The position numbers and the translations under genes are program-made. A stretch of DNA of 64,000 nt from Micropterus salmoides (lineage: Eukaryota > Chordata > Actinopteri > Centrarchiformes > Centrarchidae). Location: assembly GCF_014851395.1 (NCBI RefSeq), contig NW_024040041.1, positions 10,222,041-10,286,040 on the forward strand. Reading direction: 5' to 3'. Below the pieces are notes generated by a model, which saw nothing but the letters and a program-made list of their open reading frames with translations, was not told the origin of the DNA and searched no databases. This document shows positions 11,199-22,970 of this stretch, in pieces (position 1 is the stretch's first letter; every line of letters begins with the position of its first letter).

Positions 11199-12140
11199 GT
11201 GATATTGAGCCATGGAGTAACTCATGTCTCAACAGGAGGGATGGTAACACAAGTACAACAATACTACACTACCTTTGGTTTCAATACCTTTTCAAAAAAT
11301 TTCTGTAGAGCATGCCTGACCTGCGCTAAATATAATCCACAATGTAATTTACGACCAAAGAGAGGTCGGTTTCCTGAACCCCAATATCCATTCCAAATAA
11401 TACATATGGACTTCATAGAGCTGAGCAAGAGCGAAGGTAAAAAGTACTGTCTAGTGATAATAGACGCCTTCTCCAAATGGATAGAACTGTTTCCCACCCA
11501 ACATCCTGACGCACAACAGTTGCGAAAACATTATGCAAAGATATCATTCCAAGATATGGTATCCCAGAAACAATCTATAGTGATAATGGAACATACTTTG
11601 TGAATCAATTAATCGAAAAAATAGGAACAATGTTCCACATGAAGTTAAAACACCTTTGCGTGTACCATCCACAAAGTGCAGGGCTGGTAGAGCGCATGAA
11701 TGGCACTATAAAAAATAGACTGAAAAAGTGCATGGAAGAAACAGGAAGACCATGGACTAAATGCTTGGATCTTGTGAAAATGTATATAAACATCACGAGC
11801 ACAACAGGGTTAACTCCATACGAGACTCTCTTCTGGCGACCATATAGACTACCACAGTTTAAAAACCAATGGGAGACAGATGAGGAGTCATGTCTGGCTG
11901 ATTATATGAGAAAAATCATAATCACAACAAAAGAATGTTAATGGCGTAATGGCGTATCTTCCTGTCTCCCACCAGGCACTTGAATTAGTGGAGCCAGGCG
12001 ATTGGGTATTAGTGAGAAGCATAAAGAAGAAGCACTGGCACTCGCCAAAGTGGGAAGGACTTTTTCAGGTACTGTTGACCACCCCCACAGCAATTAAAAT
12101 AGCTGAGAGGTCTACCTGGATTCACCTCACTCATTGAAAA
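11199..12140 (+). pseudogene. ERV integrase, frameshifted
   Basis: Zinc-binding HHCC region (H..H near SHGVTHVS, C..C in CRACLTCAKYN), then a DDE core: first Asp in IIHMDF, frame broken near 11570 just at the second-Asp motif, Glu in SAGLVERMNG (frame starting 11600). The C-terminal barrel (PGDWVLVRSIKKKHWHSP) lies in a third frame after 11949. At least two frameshifts are present, so no functional integrase is encoded. Confidence 0.8.
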
Positions 12141-12293
12141 AAAGGTCATTTCTGCTGTTACAAGCTCCAACAAGGAAGGCAAGCCAAAGTCTGATAATAG
12201 GGTGGATTCAGGCGTTTAGAACCTGGATAGGCCCGAAAGTCAGTGAAGAAAACCACGGGCTGCCAACCTTAGTAGGCGAGCAAAGCGGGAGGA

Positions 12294-12811
12294 ATGGCCC
12301 ATAAGGCGTGGGTGGTAATGCTGCTGACGTACCTGGGGGTTTGGCCTCTACCTGTATCAGAGACAGGGTTTTGCCAAGAAAACAATTATTACACACATGG
12401 ACTACAAGTGTGCATTCCAACCAATACCAGCGTGTCAGTTGTGATCCGCTTTTCTAGTCTCACTACTAAGGGCATAAAAGGCAGTGAGTACGGCACCTAT
12501 ACGTGGTATATGACAAATGATCAGAAAGACACATCATGGTGACCTCAGCCCTAACATCGCTAACACTCCTCGTTGTGGTTCTGACCTTATGCGGATGTTG
12601 TTTCATCCCCTGTTTGCGGACGTTTTTGTATCGACTCATTACCACCGCTATATCACCTGTTGAATACAGAATGTCTCAGTTGTATCCACTCTTAGGTGAT
12701 ATGGATCACTCAAGTGACAGTGATACAGATAATGAGGGTAATAATCCAATGGAGCAAGTGCCTGATCTATTCCCTGATCCTGGAGATTATGAGCGCGTCT
12801 CCTTTGTATAA
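12294..12811 (+). pseudogene. ERV envelope remnant (internally deleted)
   Basis: The first frame (12294-12542) starts with a hydrophobic signal-peptide-like segment (VVMLLTYLGVWPLPV) and a short surface-unit start. The second, overlapping frame (12536-12811) holds a transmembrane helix (LTLLVVVLTLCGCCFIPCL) and an acidic cytoplasmic tail. Most of the surface unit and the transmembrane ectodomain are missing, so an internal deletion joins the two ends of env. Confidence 0.65.
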
Positions 12812-12934
12812 AATACAACATAACTCTGAGTGTAAACATATTTGGGCTCATAAAAATGATCTTGCAGTCGAAAAACTTGAAACGAAGTGACTGAGCTTAA
12901 GTGAAATGAGAATGTGAGCAAATATGTGATAAAC

Positions 12935-12944
12935 AGGAGGGAAA
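12935..12944 (+). promoter_or_regulatory. ERV polypurine tract
   Basis: AGGAGGGAAA immediately before the TG that opens the 3' LTR; this is the expected plus-strand primer position. Confidence 0.55.
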
Positions 12945-13469
12945 TGTTGGAACCAGTATGCATATAAGTTATCTCATATTTATTCTCGCCAATGCAATCT
13001 GATACAATATGGATATATATATATATCAAGACGTGTACTAATGCAAGTGTGTAAGTCTGTCTGCAGAAATGTACTGACAGGAAGTCTACAGCGGATGGTG
13101 TGACTGAAAGAAATGACACAAGGAGCGGACAACAACAACAAAATAACAGGAACCGAGTCCTGGCCCTGAGAGGCGACTGAGCTTAATGTACACAGTTCCT
13201 GGAACAGTACTGTACAATAATATATGTGACGTTGATCACGTTTCATGTAGGTGCTGCACTCCCTTTCCCTTTAGAGCAGCAACATGCATGTAACTAGGGA
13301 ACGCCCTGAATATAATAAAAAGAGAGGAAACGGAAGAGATACCTCAGAGCGGTTGGAGTATGTAACTGAGTGCATCTCTGTCCGTTCTCCTCGCGAGTAA
13401 AGAGAAAAAGGCACTAACTCTCTTGTCTTTCTTCCTTGTCTGATATATTATAGGTGTCTGAACCTGACA
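12945..13469 (+). repeat. ERV 3' LTR
   Basis: 525-bp segment starting TGTTGGAACC after the polypurine tract and ending CTGAACCTGACA. It contains a TATA/AATAAA-like ATATAATAAAAAG around 13310. There is no matching 5' LTR in the window, consistent with 5' truncation. The right end is judged only from the TG...CA rule. Confidence 0.55.
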
Positions 13470-13611
13470 TATACATAGGCTAATCTTCACTGCCCAACTA
13501 GAGAATACATAAAGTGATAAATGCCAATCCAGTTCTCATTGTTGTGAATTATTTTAGAGCATTATAGCCTAAATTGTTATCATTAATTACTAGAGCAATG
13601 GTGGTCTACAT

Positions 13612-14333
13612 TGTTATGACCCTGGGGTCATATTTTGTTGTTTGTTTATCTCTCCTGGCACTGTCAGCTGTTCTCCTCCATTAGAGTGTGTGTGTGTGAG
13701 TGTATGCAGGTACTGGAGAACAGGTGGACACACTGGATTGGTCCGGTTGAGCTGATTGGAGCCTCCTGATTGGGCACCTGGATGACAGCAGCCATCTTAA
13801 GCCCTACTGACAGGAACTCTCCCCCTGTCTCTGCCATTCCCAACCTGCCTGAGGACTGTGTGTTATGTCTGTGTTTATTGTACATAGTGAACGGTTGTGA
13901 CTATATTCAACTTAGATTGTAAGTAGTTTTATCGTAGTCCTTCTGATTGTCTTATGACAACCTGGTTTTGTTGGCTTTGCCATTTTTGTTGCTATGAAGC
14001 AATTTCCTTTGTCGTAGCTATATTGTGTCAGCTACTAGCAGTGAGTAGGAGTGAGAAGCCCTTTTTTTTTGTTTGCACCGTTTTCTCCTGTTTTTGGACT
14101 CAGAAGCCTAGTTTTAGAGCTTTGTCTTTTCTTTACCTTTTGGTTTTGGGTTTAGGAAAGATTTAGGTTTTCTTTTTGTTTTGGTTGTTGTTTTGGGCAC
14201 TGCTCATCTCCGATGTATAATAAAAACTGCTAAATTGTATTTGTTGTATGCTGGCCTTGTTTGGGAATGGGAAGAGTAGGAGGCCACACATTTATGTTAC
14301 ATCCAGGACACCCCTAGACCTTGGGACGTAACA
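13612..14333 (+). repeat. Solo LTR with 4-bp target-site duplication
   Basis: 722-bp segment beginning TGTTATGACC and ending GACGTAACA (TGTTA/TAACA inverted ends). It is flanked on both sides by ACAT (13608-13611 and 14334-14337). An AATAAA lies near 14218. Size, ends, TSD and polyadenylation signal fit a solo LTR, likely of a Ty3/Gypsy- or BEL-type element; it is not the LTR of the adjacent ERV. Confidence 0.7.
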
Positions 14334-14447
14334 ACATTGTCATCATTTAAAGTGTTATTTTACAGTGTAAAGTTAGGATCACAGTGTTAAAACTCTATAG
14401 CTCTGAGTGTATGTGCTCCTTTCTGTATCTAACTGCCCAGGCTCAGC

Positions 14448-14449
<2 letters not shown>

Positions 14450-14496
<47 letters not shown>
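14450..14496. repeat. (TG)n microsatellite
   Basis: About 23 uninterrupted GT/TG dinucleotides. It creates a false VCVCVC peptide in a through-reading frame. Confidence 0.95.
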
Positions 14497-14497
<1 letters not shown>

Positions 14498-14691
14498 AAG
14501 CACATGAGCTTTGGGAGCAGGGTAAAAACACAACATTTCAGATTACAGAAAAGGTGGGACAACACTTGTTTGTGATTGGACAGAACCCAAGTCTCTGGCA
14601 ACAGTTCACTGTCACTTCCTATTTCTATTGTGTACTAACTCTCCGCTGTAAATTTTATACTGAGTTTGAAAGGACAGAAGAGGAGACTGAA

Positions 14692-14820
14692 ATGATAAAG
14701 GAATATTTTAACAAAGGACATTCATGTGATGTAATTTTTAATCTGCTTTCAACATATCATGACATTAAAATGTCCTGTGGAACGCTGCAAGCACCCTTGA
14801 AAGAATCAGCCCTGAGGTGA
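14692..14820 (+). pseudogene. Short helix-turn-helix-like fragment of a repeat-borne gene
   Basis: ATG at 14692 opens about 42 codons beginning MIKEYFNKGHSCDVIFNLL and ending ESALR-stop. The pattern (I-K-E-Y-x-x-K-G-x-S, then L-x-x-x-H-x-I-x-M-S) resembles the N-terminal HTH of fish transposon-derived, integrase-core proteins. Only the HTH-like piece is present. Family assignment is from memory and tentative. Confidence 0.3.
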
Positions 14821-15223
14821 CCCAACCCAGTATCATGCCAAAGCATTTAATATTCACGCTGGTCCACTAGAGGATGCCGGGTGGTTACTCTTCAACAAGT
14901 GACATCAGAACAGCATCTTATAAAAGCTTTCTGCGGTTCATATCTCTGTAGCCAAACATCTGTTCAGGGCAGCGCAGCTCTGATAAGATGACCTTTCTGA
15001 TGTCATTTGTTAAAGAGCCCTGTCGTGATGACGATGCTGAAATGATATAGAGTGCAGCCATACCTTGGACCCTCTCTTCAGTTTGCAAACAAACCAAGCT
15101 GGGCCATGGAAGACACATTGCCTTGTTTACACAAACTGTGCTCACCCACCTCAGTGACTTGTAGACTGTGATTCTTACTGCTGAATCATTAAAAGCTGCA
15201 AGCATAGGCCTGGCTGTGAAAGT

Positions 15224-18200
15224 AAGGCAAGGCAAGTTTATTTGTATAGCACATTTTAACAGCAAGGTAATTCAAAGTGCTTTACATAAAACATAAAAGC
15301 AACAGGGAAATATAAAAAGTTTAAAAGCAACATAAAATATAATAAAAGTTACTGTGTTACAATCAGGGTTAAAAGAGTTAAATGGAAAATAAAAACAGGC
15401 TGAGGGGTTGAGCAAATAATTGAGCTACAGTTATTATAGGAATAAGAAGTACACTTAATCTACTCTCTCTAGCTAGTCTGTACTCGGGTCCGTAGCAATC
15501 TTTGGGTCCACTGAAACTCCAAAAACCCTCGGACACTACAGAGAAACCAAGACATGTCTGTCCGCAGGCCACTTTGATCCAGTTATACTCTGGACCCACC
15601 TACGTGTTTACAGGTGGAGAGAGGTTCCTGCAAATCACTCGGGCGCAAGATTTAAGACCACTTTCTTCACTCTGTTCAATCTCACTCCCATAATCCCCTA
15701 ACTCAATTACCTACTCATTTCTCACAGTGTAAATATTTAATTAAAAGCAATGATAGAAAACAGGACAATAAAAGTTACAGTGCAGTGTAAGTTATCAATA
15801 AAAAGAAAAATATTAAATATTAAATTAAAAGCCATGGTAAAAAGAAAAGTCTTCAGTCTTAATTTAAAAGAACTGACAGTTTCAGCAGACCTGCAGTTAT
15901 CTGGGAGTTTGTTCCAGATATACGGAGCATAATAACTGAACGCTGGTTCTCCGTGTTTAGTTTTGACTCTGGGGACAGAAAGCAAACAGACGACCTGAGA
16001 GGTCTGGATGGTTCATAACAAAGCAGAAGATCGGAAATGTATTTTGGCCCTAAATCATTTAGTGCTTTATAAACTAACAGCAGGATTTTGAAATCAATTC
16101 TTTGACATACAGGAAGCCAATGTATAGACCTCAGAACTGGATTGATGTGTTCCACCTTTTTGGTCTTAGTGAGGACTCAAGCAGCAGCGTTCTTAATCAG
16201 CTGCAGCTGTCTGATGGATTTCTTAGGGAGCCCTGTAAGGACACTGTTAGTAGTCAAGTCGACTGAAGATAAATGCATGGATAAGCTTTTCCAGGTCCTG
16301 CTGAGACATCCATCCATCCATCCATCGTCAACCGCTTATCCTGCGTACAGGGTGGGCTGGAGCCAATCCAAGCTGACATCGGGCACAAGGCGGGGTACAC
16401 CCTGGACAGGTCGCCAGTCCTGCTGAGACATAAGTAATTTAATCCTTGATATATTCTTCAGGTGATAGAAGGCTGACTTTGTAATTGTCTTAATATCGCT
16501 CCTCAAATTCAGGTCTGAGTCCATGACTACACCAAGATTTCTGGCTTGATTTGTGGTTCTTAACATTACAGATTGAAGTCGAGTACTGACTTTCAATCGT
16601 TCCTCCCTGGCTCCAAAAACAATAACTTCTTCCTTGAAGAAAATTCTGGCACATCCAATCGTTGACCTGCTCAATACAGTTACTCAGCACCTGTATGGGA
16701 TCATAGTCCCCTGGTGAAATGGTTATGTAAATCTGTGTGTCATCTGCATAATTATGGTAACATTTTGTTGTTTTTCATAATCTGAGCCAGTGGAAGCATG
16801 TAAATGTTAAACAAAATAGGTCCCAGAATGGAGCCTTGGGGAACTCCACATGTTATTTTTGTCAGCTCAGATGTGTAATTACCTATAGACACAAAGTAGT
16901 CCCTGTCCTTTAAGTAGGATTCAAACCATTTTAGTACTGTGCCAGAAAGTCCAACCCAGTTTTCAGGTCTGTCTAGTAATATGTTGTGGTCGACCGTGTT
17001 GAATGGAGCACTGAGATCCAATAATACTAAGACTGAAATTCTGCCACTGTCAGTGTTTAAATGGATGTCATTGAAGACCTTAACCAGAACCATCTCAGTT
17101 CTGTAGTGTGGTCGAAAACCTGACTGGAAGACATCAAAACAGTTATTTAGTGCCAAGAAAGCACTAAGCTGTTGAAAAACAGCTTTTTCAATGATTTTAC
17201 TTAAAAATGGGAGATTTGATATGGGCCTATAATTGCTTATTAGTGAACTGTCCAGATTGCTCTTTTTTAAAAAGTGGCTTAATGACTGCAGTTTTCAGGG
17301 TCTGTGGGAAAAAAACCTGAGAGGAGAGACATGTTGACAATTTGTAGTAGATCTGAGGCCATGCATTTAGACACATTTTTGAAAAAAACCTGTTGGCAGA
17401 ATATAAAAGCAGCGTGAGGAGGATTTCAGATGTTGTATTATGTCCTCCAGGTTTTTATGGTTAATAGAATCAAATTGTCTCATGCTATATGAATTGTTTT
17501 TAAGTGGACACAGGGACAAGACATATCCTGTTACTGACATGGAGGCACTGATTGCTTGTCTAATTGTTTGAATTTTGTCTGTGAAGAAGGACGCAAATTC
17601 ATTGCAGGCCCTGGTGGATAGAAGTTCAGAGGCTACAGACACAGGAAGGTTGGTTAGACAGTAGCAAACAGAGCACGTGCATTATTAGTGTTTTTGGTGA
17701 TGACGTCAGAGAAGAAGGACCGCCTTGCATTTCTCAGCTCTAAATTATAAATGCGAAGTCTCTCTTTATAGATGTCATAATGAACCTGGAGATTTGTTTT
17801 CCGCCACCTGCGTTCAGCTTTTCAACACTCTCTTTTTTGAGTTCTAACCAGCGTGGCATTTCTCCATGGAGATCTTCTCTTACCAGTAACCACCTTCACC
17901 TTGGCTGGTGCAATGGCATCAATAACATTTGTAATTTTAGAACTGAAATTATCTACAAGCTCATTGACTGAGACCCGTGAGAGGGCGGGTGTTGAGGAGA
18001 AAGCCTCAATAAATTTTTCACTAGTGTTTTCAGTGATATGCCGTTTTGTGATTACCTCTATTTTAACATTTGTGTGCATGCAGATAGCGCTCTCAAAGAA
18101 AACACAGGAATGATCAGAGAGAGCAGCATCAGTCATCCCAACCTTGGAAATGTCCAGACCCTAGGAGATGAGCAAGTCCAAAGTGTGCCCCTTATTGTGC

Positions 18201-19150
18201 GTGGGCCTCTTCACATGTTGAGGCAGTCTATAATTATCAAGAACACAAAACAGTTCTTTAGTCCCTCTTTCCTGGGGGTTGTCAACATGGATGTTAAAAT
18301 CACCAGCAATAACCACACAGTCAAAGTCAATACAGATTATAGACAGCAGTTCACCAAAGTCATCAAAAAGATTTGCACAGTATTTAGGGGGCCTGTACAT
18401 ATTTAGAAAAATAGCTCGAGAAGAGGAATTCAGCTGAAGAGCCACATATTCAAAAGAAGCAAAATTCCCATAAGCCATCTTTTTGCATTAGAGGGAGTCA
18501 TTAAACAAAATGGCAACTCCACCTCCTCTCTTATGCACTCTAGCTTCACTTATAAAACTGAAGTTGGGAGGGTTAGACTCGATAAGGACAGCTGCACTGT
18601 TATCTTGGTCCAACCAAGTTTCAGTTAAAAACATGAAATTAAGATTGTGAGTTATTATAAAATCATTGATCAAAAATGTTTTTCTTGCCAAAGGCCTATG
18701 TTTAACAAAGCTATATTTTAGTGTGTTAACAGTATCGGGCATGTTTGTCTTATTAAAATAATAAAAATACACTAATATTATTTTTATATTAATATTATTA
18801 TCATATAGCCATTTTGCTACAATTACGCTTCACACAACAGCTGTTTGCGACCTCACCTTTCTTTTCCCCGTGAGAGGGAAGAATTTTGAAAAGTTGTGTG
18901 GCGCTATGGAGCTGTAGTAGTGCATGGATCATGAGTAATATTTATCCCGCCAGACGGAACGACCACGAACTGTTCACAGCGCGTCGGCCGAACTAGGTAC
19001 ACAACCCGTACAGGAGACAGAGTGGGGCGGACCAGGGACAGGATATCGCTGAGCGACAGGCCTGCTGCGGACGGTCGGTGATCGTTCCCTCTGGCTGGAA
19101 GAAGTCTGACGCTCCTGAATTTACGCATGGATCCATGATGATAAAGAAAT
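15224..19150 (-). pseudogene. Decayed L2-clade LINE (copy 1)
   Basis: The minus-strand 3' end is the fish L2-type tail at 15224-15330 (ggcaaggcaag...). Upstream in order are remnants of ORF2: C-terminal domain 15737-16155 (IHWLPVCQRIDFKILLLVYK), reverse transcriptase 16752-17642 (VLVLLDLSAPFNTVDH, GVPQGSILGP) and AP-endonuclease 18161-18772 (FLTETWL, GDFNIHVD, GHTLDLL). A GC-rich 5' leader-like part reaches ~19150. Many stops and frameshifts are present, with a small nested insertion at 16310-16416. Confidence 0.8.
16310..16416 (-). mobile_element. Nested short retroelement with (CATC)n tail and 15-bp TSD
   Basis: 107-bp insertion inside the L2 remnant, flanked by the exact 15-mer GTCCTGCTGAGACAT at 16295-16309 and 16417-16431. 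The insert starts with CATC repeats and contains the ACAGGGTGGGCTGGAGCC and CTGGACAGGTCGCCAG words of a very common teleost LINE/SINE 3' end. It reads in minus orientation with a GGAT-repeat tail. It is a 5'-truncated retrotransposition product. Confidence 0.8.
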
Positions 19151-19230
19151 ATAAAAATTAATGACAATAAAGCATGCTATCATTATTTTAGAGACCCCCC
19201 AAAATATCACAAATCATGCTTTCAGAGGAG

Positions 19231-19370
19231 CTGATGTCTCATTTAGGCTCCCCCGTAGTTCGCACCCTTTTGAAGACAGTAACCACCTGGTGCCAGGACA
19301 ATAACCTCTCTTTCAACGTCAGTAAAACTAAAGAGTTGATTGTGGACTACAGGAGACAGCACACAGGGTG
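19231..19370 (+). pseudogene. Short LINE reverse-transcriptase fragment
   Basis: About 45 codons, including WCQDNNLSFNVSKTKELIVDY, which matches the RT segment after the catalytic Asp pair in Rex1-type and related fish LINEs. It is an isolated fragment with no flanking LINE sequence. Confidence 0.6.
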
Positions 19371-20952
19371 GACGCCTGCCCATCCACGTTGGTAAGCAGC
19401 TTCTGGACACACAGACGCTGTGGTTGTAGTGATAAATTATGGCCTATGTGCAGAAAAACAATTGTAAACATTCGCAGGTTTAAAGGAATGATTAGTTTGA
19501 TAAAATGTTGTTGACACAGCTCACATACTTAATAGTCACTGCCAATACTGAGTGCAACATTTCGGGGGGATTGGAGTCGAATTATTACTTCTACAGCTGT
19601 TTAAAACAAGGTTCAACTTTCGAGTAAACAAAGACAGGTAATGTTGGGTGACTTGACATTTAGACTCAGTAAATGTTCAGGAAAGAACAAATTCCTTTCG
19701 CTTTGCCTAAGAACTTTGGCACAAACTAAAGAGGAACAAGGACAGAAAGGAGCTGAACTCTCTTTAACTCGTCAATATACATATGTAAATTAATGTAAAG
19801 GTCATATGCAAAATGTAACACAGAATGTAAAGCTGGACCTGTGAACCCACATGTTCACAAGGAGGAGGCCTCAGTTAAAGCCTTACAAGAGTATATGATC
19901 ACGAACTGTTTGGAACTGAGAATTTAAGGTTCAGATGTACTCACTATTATAACTACGTAGCAATATGTTCATCCTTTAATGTGTGTATTTGAATTGAATG
20001 TAATATGTTTTCTTCATCTGTGTTTCCATTAAATTTACAAGGTTACTGTAAGCAAACAGCTTAGAGGCTGCAGGAAACTGGGGAGGGTCTCGTTTAAAGC
20101 AGAATTCGATCCAAAACGATATTGCACAATGAAAATGAGGTGATACTTGTTTTTGTGAACTTTAATAACTCAGGAAAAGTATTTAGGATATGACGCAGTT
20201 AGAAATCAGCCATGTTGTGGACATGTGTGTAATTTTGGGGGGTTTATATTTGACTTAACAAGGAGTGGCCGTTTTTCCAGAATCATTTAATATCAGGATA
20301 ATGTAAAGTTAATGTCCAATGATTTTAGAAGGCTAATCTGAGTGAATTTGAGGGTTTTGAGTAATCTTTAGGATATTGGTAAGTAGTAAATAAAGGGCAG
20401 TTTTGCACGCTCCTGCACGTCACAAACATATTATCTATATACAAAAAATTAATTAAAATATAGTGTTTTATAATCCTTACGCCTTATAGATTTGAAAGCA
20501 GATTGTGCAGAGGATCTTGCTTTCTTGGAGATGAGTTGTTATTTGTGTGAGAGTTATAGTGTTTTCTGGGATTTATCTTTTGACATGTCTAGTTCAACAA
20601 AACACCATAAGCATTTTTAGTTGCTTGCGTTGAGAGTTTGACATGACTAGTGCTGTTTTTTCCATTTAACAACGCCTGGCACAGCAGTACTGCACCAGCT
20701 AGTTTGAGATGACATAACATCTCTGCCCTAATGTGAATTTACAAGAACTTTTCAACAGCACATGTTTTCTAACAATGTAACAATTGCTTTAACAGACCAG
20801 CTATACAATCAGCCATAAAACTTGTATGTGGTAACTTGTTAAGGATTCGTCCGTTCACCAGCCCCATCAAATTAAACAGTCCCTTCACTCACGGTTTCAG
20901 TAGTAAACTGTCATAGGAATGATAATTACAGACAGAAAACATTATATTATAA
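19371..20952. other. No gene recognised
   Basis: AT-rich sequence between the LINE fragment and the adintovirus-like element, with stops in all frames and no recognisable repeat ends. The left end of the adintovirus-like element probably lies within or at the right edge of this stretch. Confidence 0.4.
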
Positions 20953-21243
20953 CCAAGGAGAAAAAGACCAGACACAACGTTGTCTGACAGCCAGAGACCT
21001 ACAGGTTGGGATGAATATCTGCAATCGTTGGCTATATTGAATATACCTTGATTAGTTGTTCCAAATCAACAGGTCAAAAGAAAAATTGACGAGATTAAGA
21101 GAAAGACTTCTGGAGAATCTTCTCCTCTTATTACTGGACCACCATCTACACCTCTTGTTACCAGAGGGCATCGATTAGTAAACAATGAAACAAGTCCCTT
21201 TGTATCTCCTAAAATGCAGTTGAGTGATTGGATAACTTTTTAA
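20953..21243 (+). pseudogene. C-terminal tail of an unidentified gene, convergent with the viral protease
   Basis: 97 in-frame codons from just after a stop to TAA at 21241-21243, interrupted by one TGA at 21049-21051. The peptide is charged and Ser/Pro-rich (VKRKIDEIKRK, PFVSPKMQLSDWITF at its end). It runs into AATAAA at 21266-21271. No start codon or upstream exon is apparent. Its tail-to-tail placement against the protease gene makes it a plausible end of an oppositely transcribed viral gene. Polymerase B is one possibility, but nothing in the peptide proves it. Confidence 0.35.
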
Positions 21244-21265
21244 TTGTATATCGTTATCGGTTTTA

Positions 21266-21271
21266 AATAAA
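21266..21271 (+). terminator. Polyadenylation signal (plus strand)
   Basis: AATAAA 22 bp after the plus-strand stop at 21243. Confidence 0.4.
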
Positions 21272-21306
21272 TACATAGAGACATAACTTTATCATTTCAA
21301 AGTGTT

Positions 21307-21312
21307 TTTATT
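21307..21312 (-). terminator. Polyadenylation signal (minus strand) for the protease gene
   Basis: AATAAA on the minus strand, about 100 bp after the protease stop at 21410, facing the plus-strand signal 36 bp away. Confidence 0.4.
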
Positions 21313-21409
21313 TATATCACCATAATAACAAAAAACATTGTCATACACGTTTCAATCTATAAAATCATTTTGATAATGAATGGCACACAACTTCTAATAT
21401 TATACACAT

Positions 21410-21742
21410 TTAAAAGAATCTGATACTTGGACACACTGGGCGTATTTTCTTCACAAATTTGCACACCATAAAATCTTTGTATGACCGTTTATTAGTATAT
21501 TTAGTCATTACATTGTCATAAGATAACCTTCTATCCATATGGTAAAGAAAAAACACACAATGCTGACCGCACACTACAGAACCCACATCTTGCACTTGTC
21601 TAACAGAATGTTGCGTGGACTTACAATTACTGTTGAGAAAGACAGAAAAGGATTCACGAAAATGTGAGTATACCGGAGAGTTCCCAAAACTGTCAAAGAA
21701 TGATCCCACACCCTGTTTGTCAACATAGATAGCGACCCAGTG
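21410..21742 (-). pseudogene. Adenain-type cysteine protease, N-terminally truncated (copy A)
   Basis: Adenovirus-protease-like maturation peptidase that would cleave virion precursors. Visible catalytic positions: His in HWVA (codon 21740-21742), acidic residue in FFDSFG 16 residues on, Gln in VQDV and, exactly seven residues later as in adenains, Cys in VCGQHC. The stop is at 21410-21412. Sequence upstream of the His is replaced by a GC-rich repeat, so the N-terminal part, where the family begins, is lost. An isolated ATG-AAT-ACT at 22977, on the far side of that repeat, could be the original start. It lies downstream of the capsid gene in the same orientation. Confidence 0.75.
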
Positions 21743-22970
21743 TTCAACCTCATCAGCCACCTCGTCAGCCTGCCACACCTGCCAGTAGTCAACCTCATCC
21801 CTGCCTGTATTTCAACCCCGGTTGGGCAGCGTCGGCTGCCTAAGTGGGCAAGACATTTTGTAAACTCAGCCCTCTGCCGTTCCAGCCTGTTCCCCGGCCT
21901 GCTAGCACCCCCAGTTTGGTCCAGGTCCCCAGCCTGCTAGCGCTGCTGGCCCCCAGCCTGTCCTTTGGCTTGCTAGCGCTGCTAGCCTCCAGCCTGTCCC
22001 GGGTCCCCAGCCGGTTAGCCCCCAGTCTGACCCTGATCCCCGACCTGCTAGCGCCGCTAGCCCCCAGTCTGTTCCTCGGCCTGCTAGCGCCGCTAGCCCC
22101 CAGCCTGTCCCTGATCCCCGACCTGCTAGCGCCACTAGCCCCCATGCCTTGTTGGCGGATCGACCGGCTTCAGCCCCGCCGGTGGTCCGGCCGACCCCTG
22201 CTCCTCGTGTTCTGTTGGCGGATCGACCGGCTTCAGCCCCGCTGGTGGTCCGGTCGACCCCTGCTCCTCGCACCAAGGCCCTCAGCCCAGCAGCCTCGTC
22301 CGCCCTCAGGACCCCCTGGTCCCCCAGCTCTACCCTCTGGCACCCTGTCTAGCCCTATGTCTTCAGTTCAGCCCTGCCCGTTCCCCTAACCCTTCCCAGT
22401 CCTGAAGCCCTCCCTGAATTCCCTGTGTTTTGTTTTGGACCCTGGACCCCCACCAGCCGGACCCCAGTGCGACTTCCTCCCCCCGACGTTCGTCTGCCAA
22501 GCCCCACCTAGTCCAGTGGGAAGGCCGCCGGGAGGCGTCCGTTGAGGAGGGGGCCCTGTTGTGGTGGCAGCCCGGCTGATGGTGAGTGTCCTGTTTTTTT
22601 TCTCCTTTTTATCAGTTATTCTGCTTTTTCCTTGGTTTTCTGTTCCCTGCCTGCCTCTCTGTGTGTTCTCCCCTGTGTGCTCTCTCTCCCTCTGCTCCTG
22701 AGCCCAGCCAACGACCCGCACCTGCACCTCATCAGCCACCTCGTCAGCTTGATCGTCATTGCTCCATACCCGGTGCCACCTCTACGTTCAGGCTCTCGTG
22801 TTCATCCACCGGTCCACTCCTCCTCAGACTTCCCCCACGGCGTCCTCCCTGTTCCCCGGCATCCACCTCTCCCTCCACTCCAGTCCCTCTACCCCTTTTT
22901 CCCCTCAATAAACCTCTGTGTGCTGCGTTTGGGTCCTCTCTGTCCCCACACCACACCACCCTCGTAACAG
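21743..22970. mobile_element. GC-rich repeat inserted in the protease gene (copy A)
   Basis: About 1.2 kb of CpG- and C-rich sequence with many GCTAGC-containing tandem units at 21895-22145 and a diverged tandem pair around 22147-22265. A 21-bp exact direct repeat lies at 21748-21768 and 22727-22747. An AATAAA near 22908 and the terminal CGTAACAG resemble the 3' end of a transcribed teleost element. No coding domain is present; its Pro-rich reading frames are composition artefacts. Class not determined. Confidence 0.5.

Noticed and set aside
14407..14691. Frame containing VCVCVC peptide
   Set aside because: Upstream part is a translated TG microsatellite; only the last ~42 codons look protein-like.
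19371..21000. Search for polymerase B or FtsK-type ATPase of the viral element
   Set aside because: No motif of either was seen here or on the other side up to 40.8 kb; not claimed.
21895..22265. GCTAGC-containing tandem array as a CRISPR-like structure
   Set aside because: Units are adjacent and diverged, with no unique spacers; vertebrate repeat DNA.
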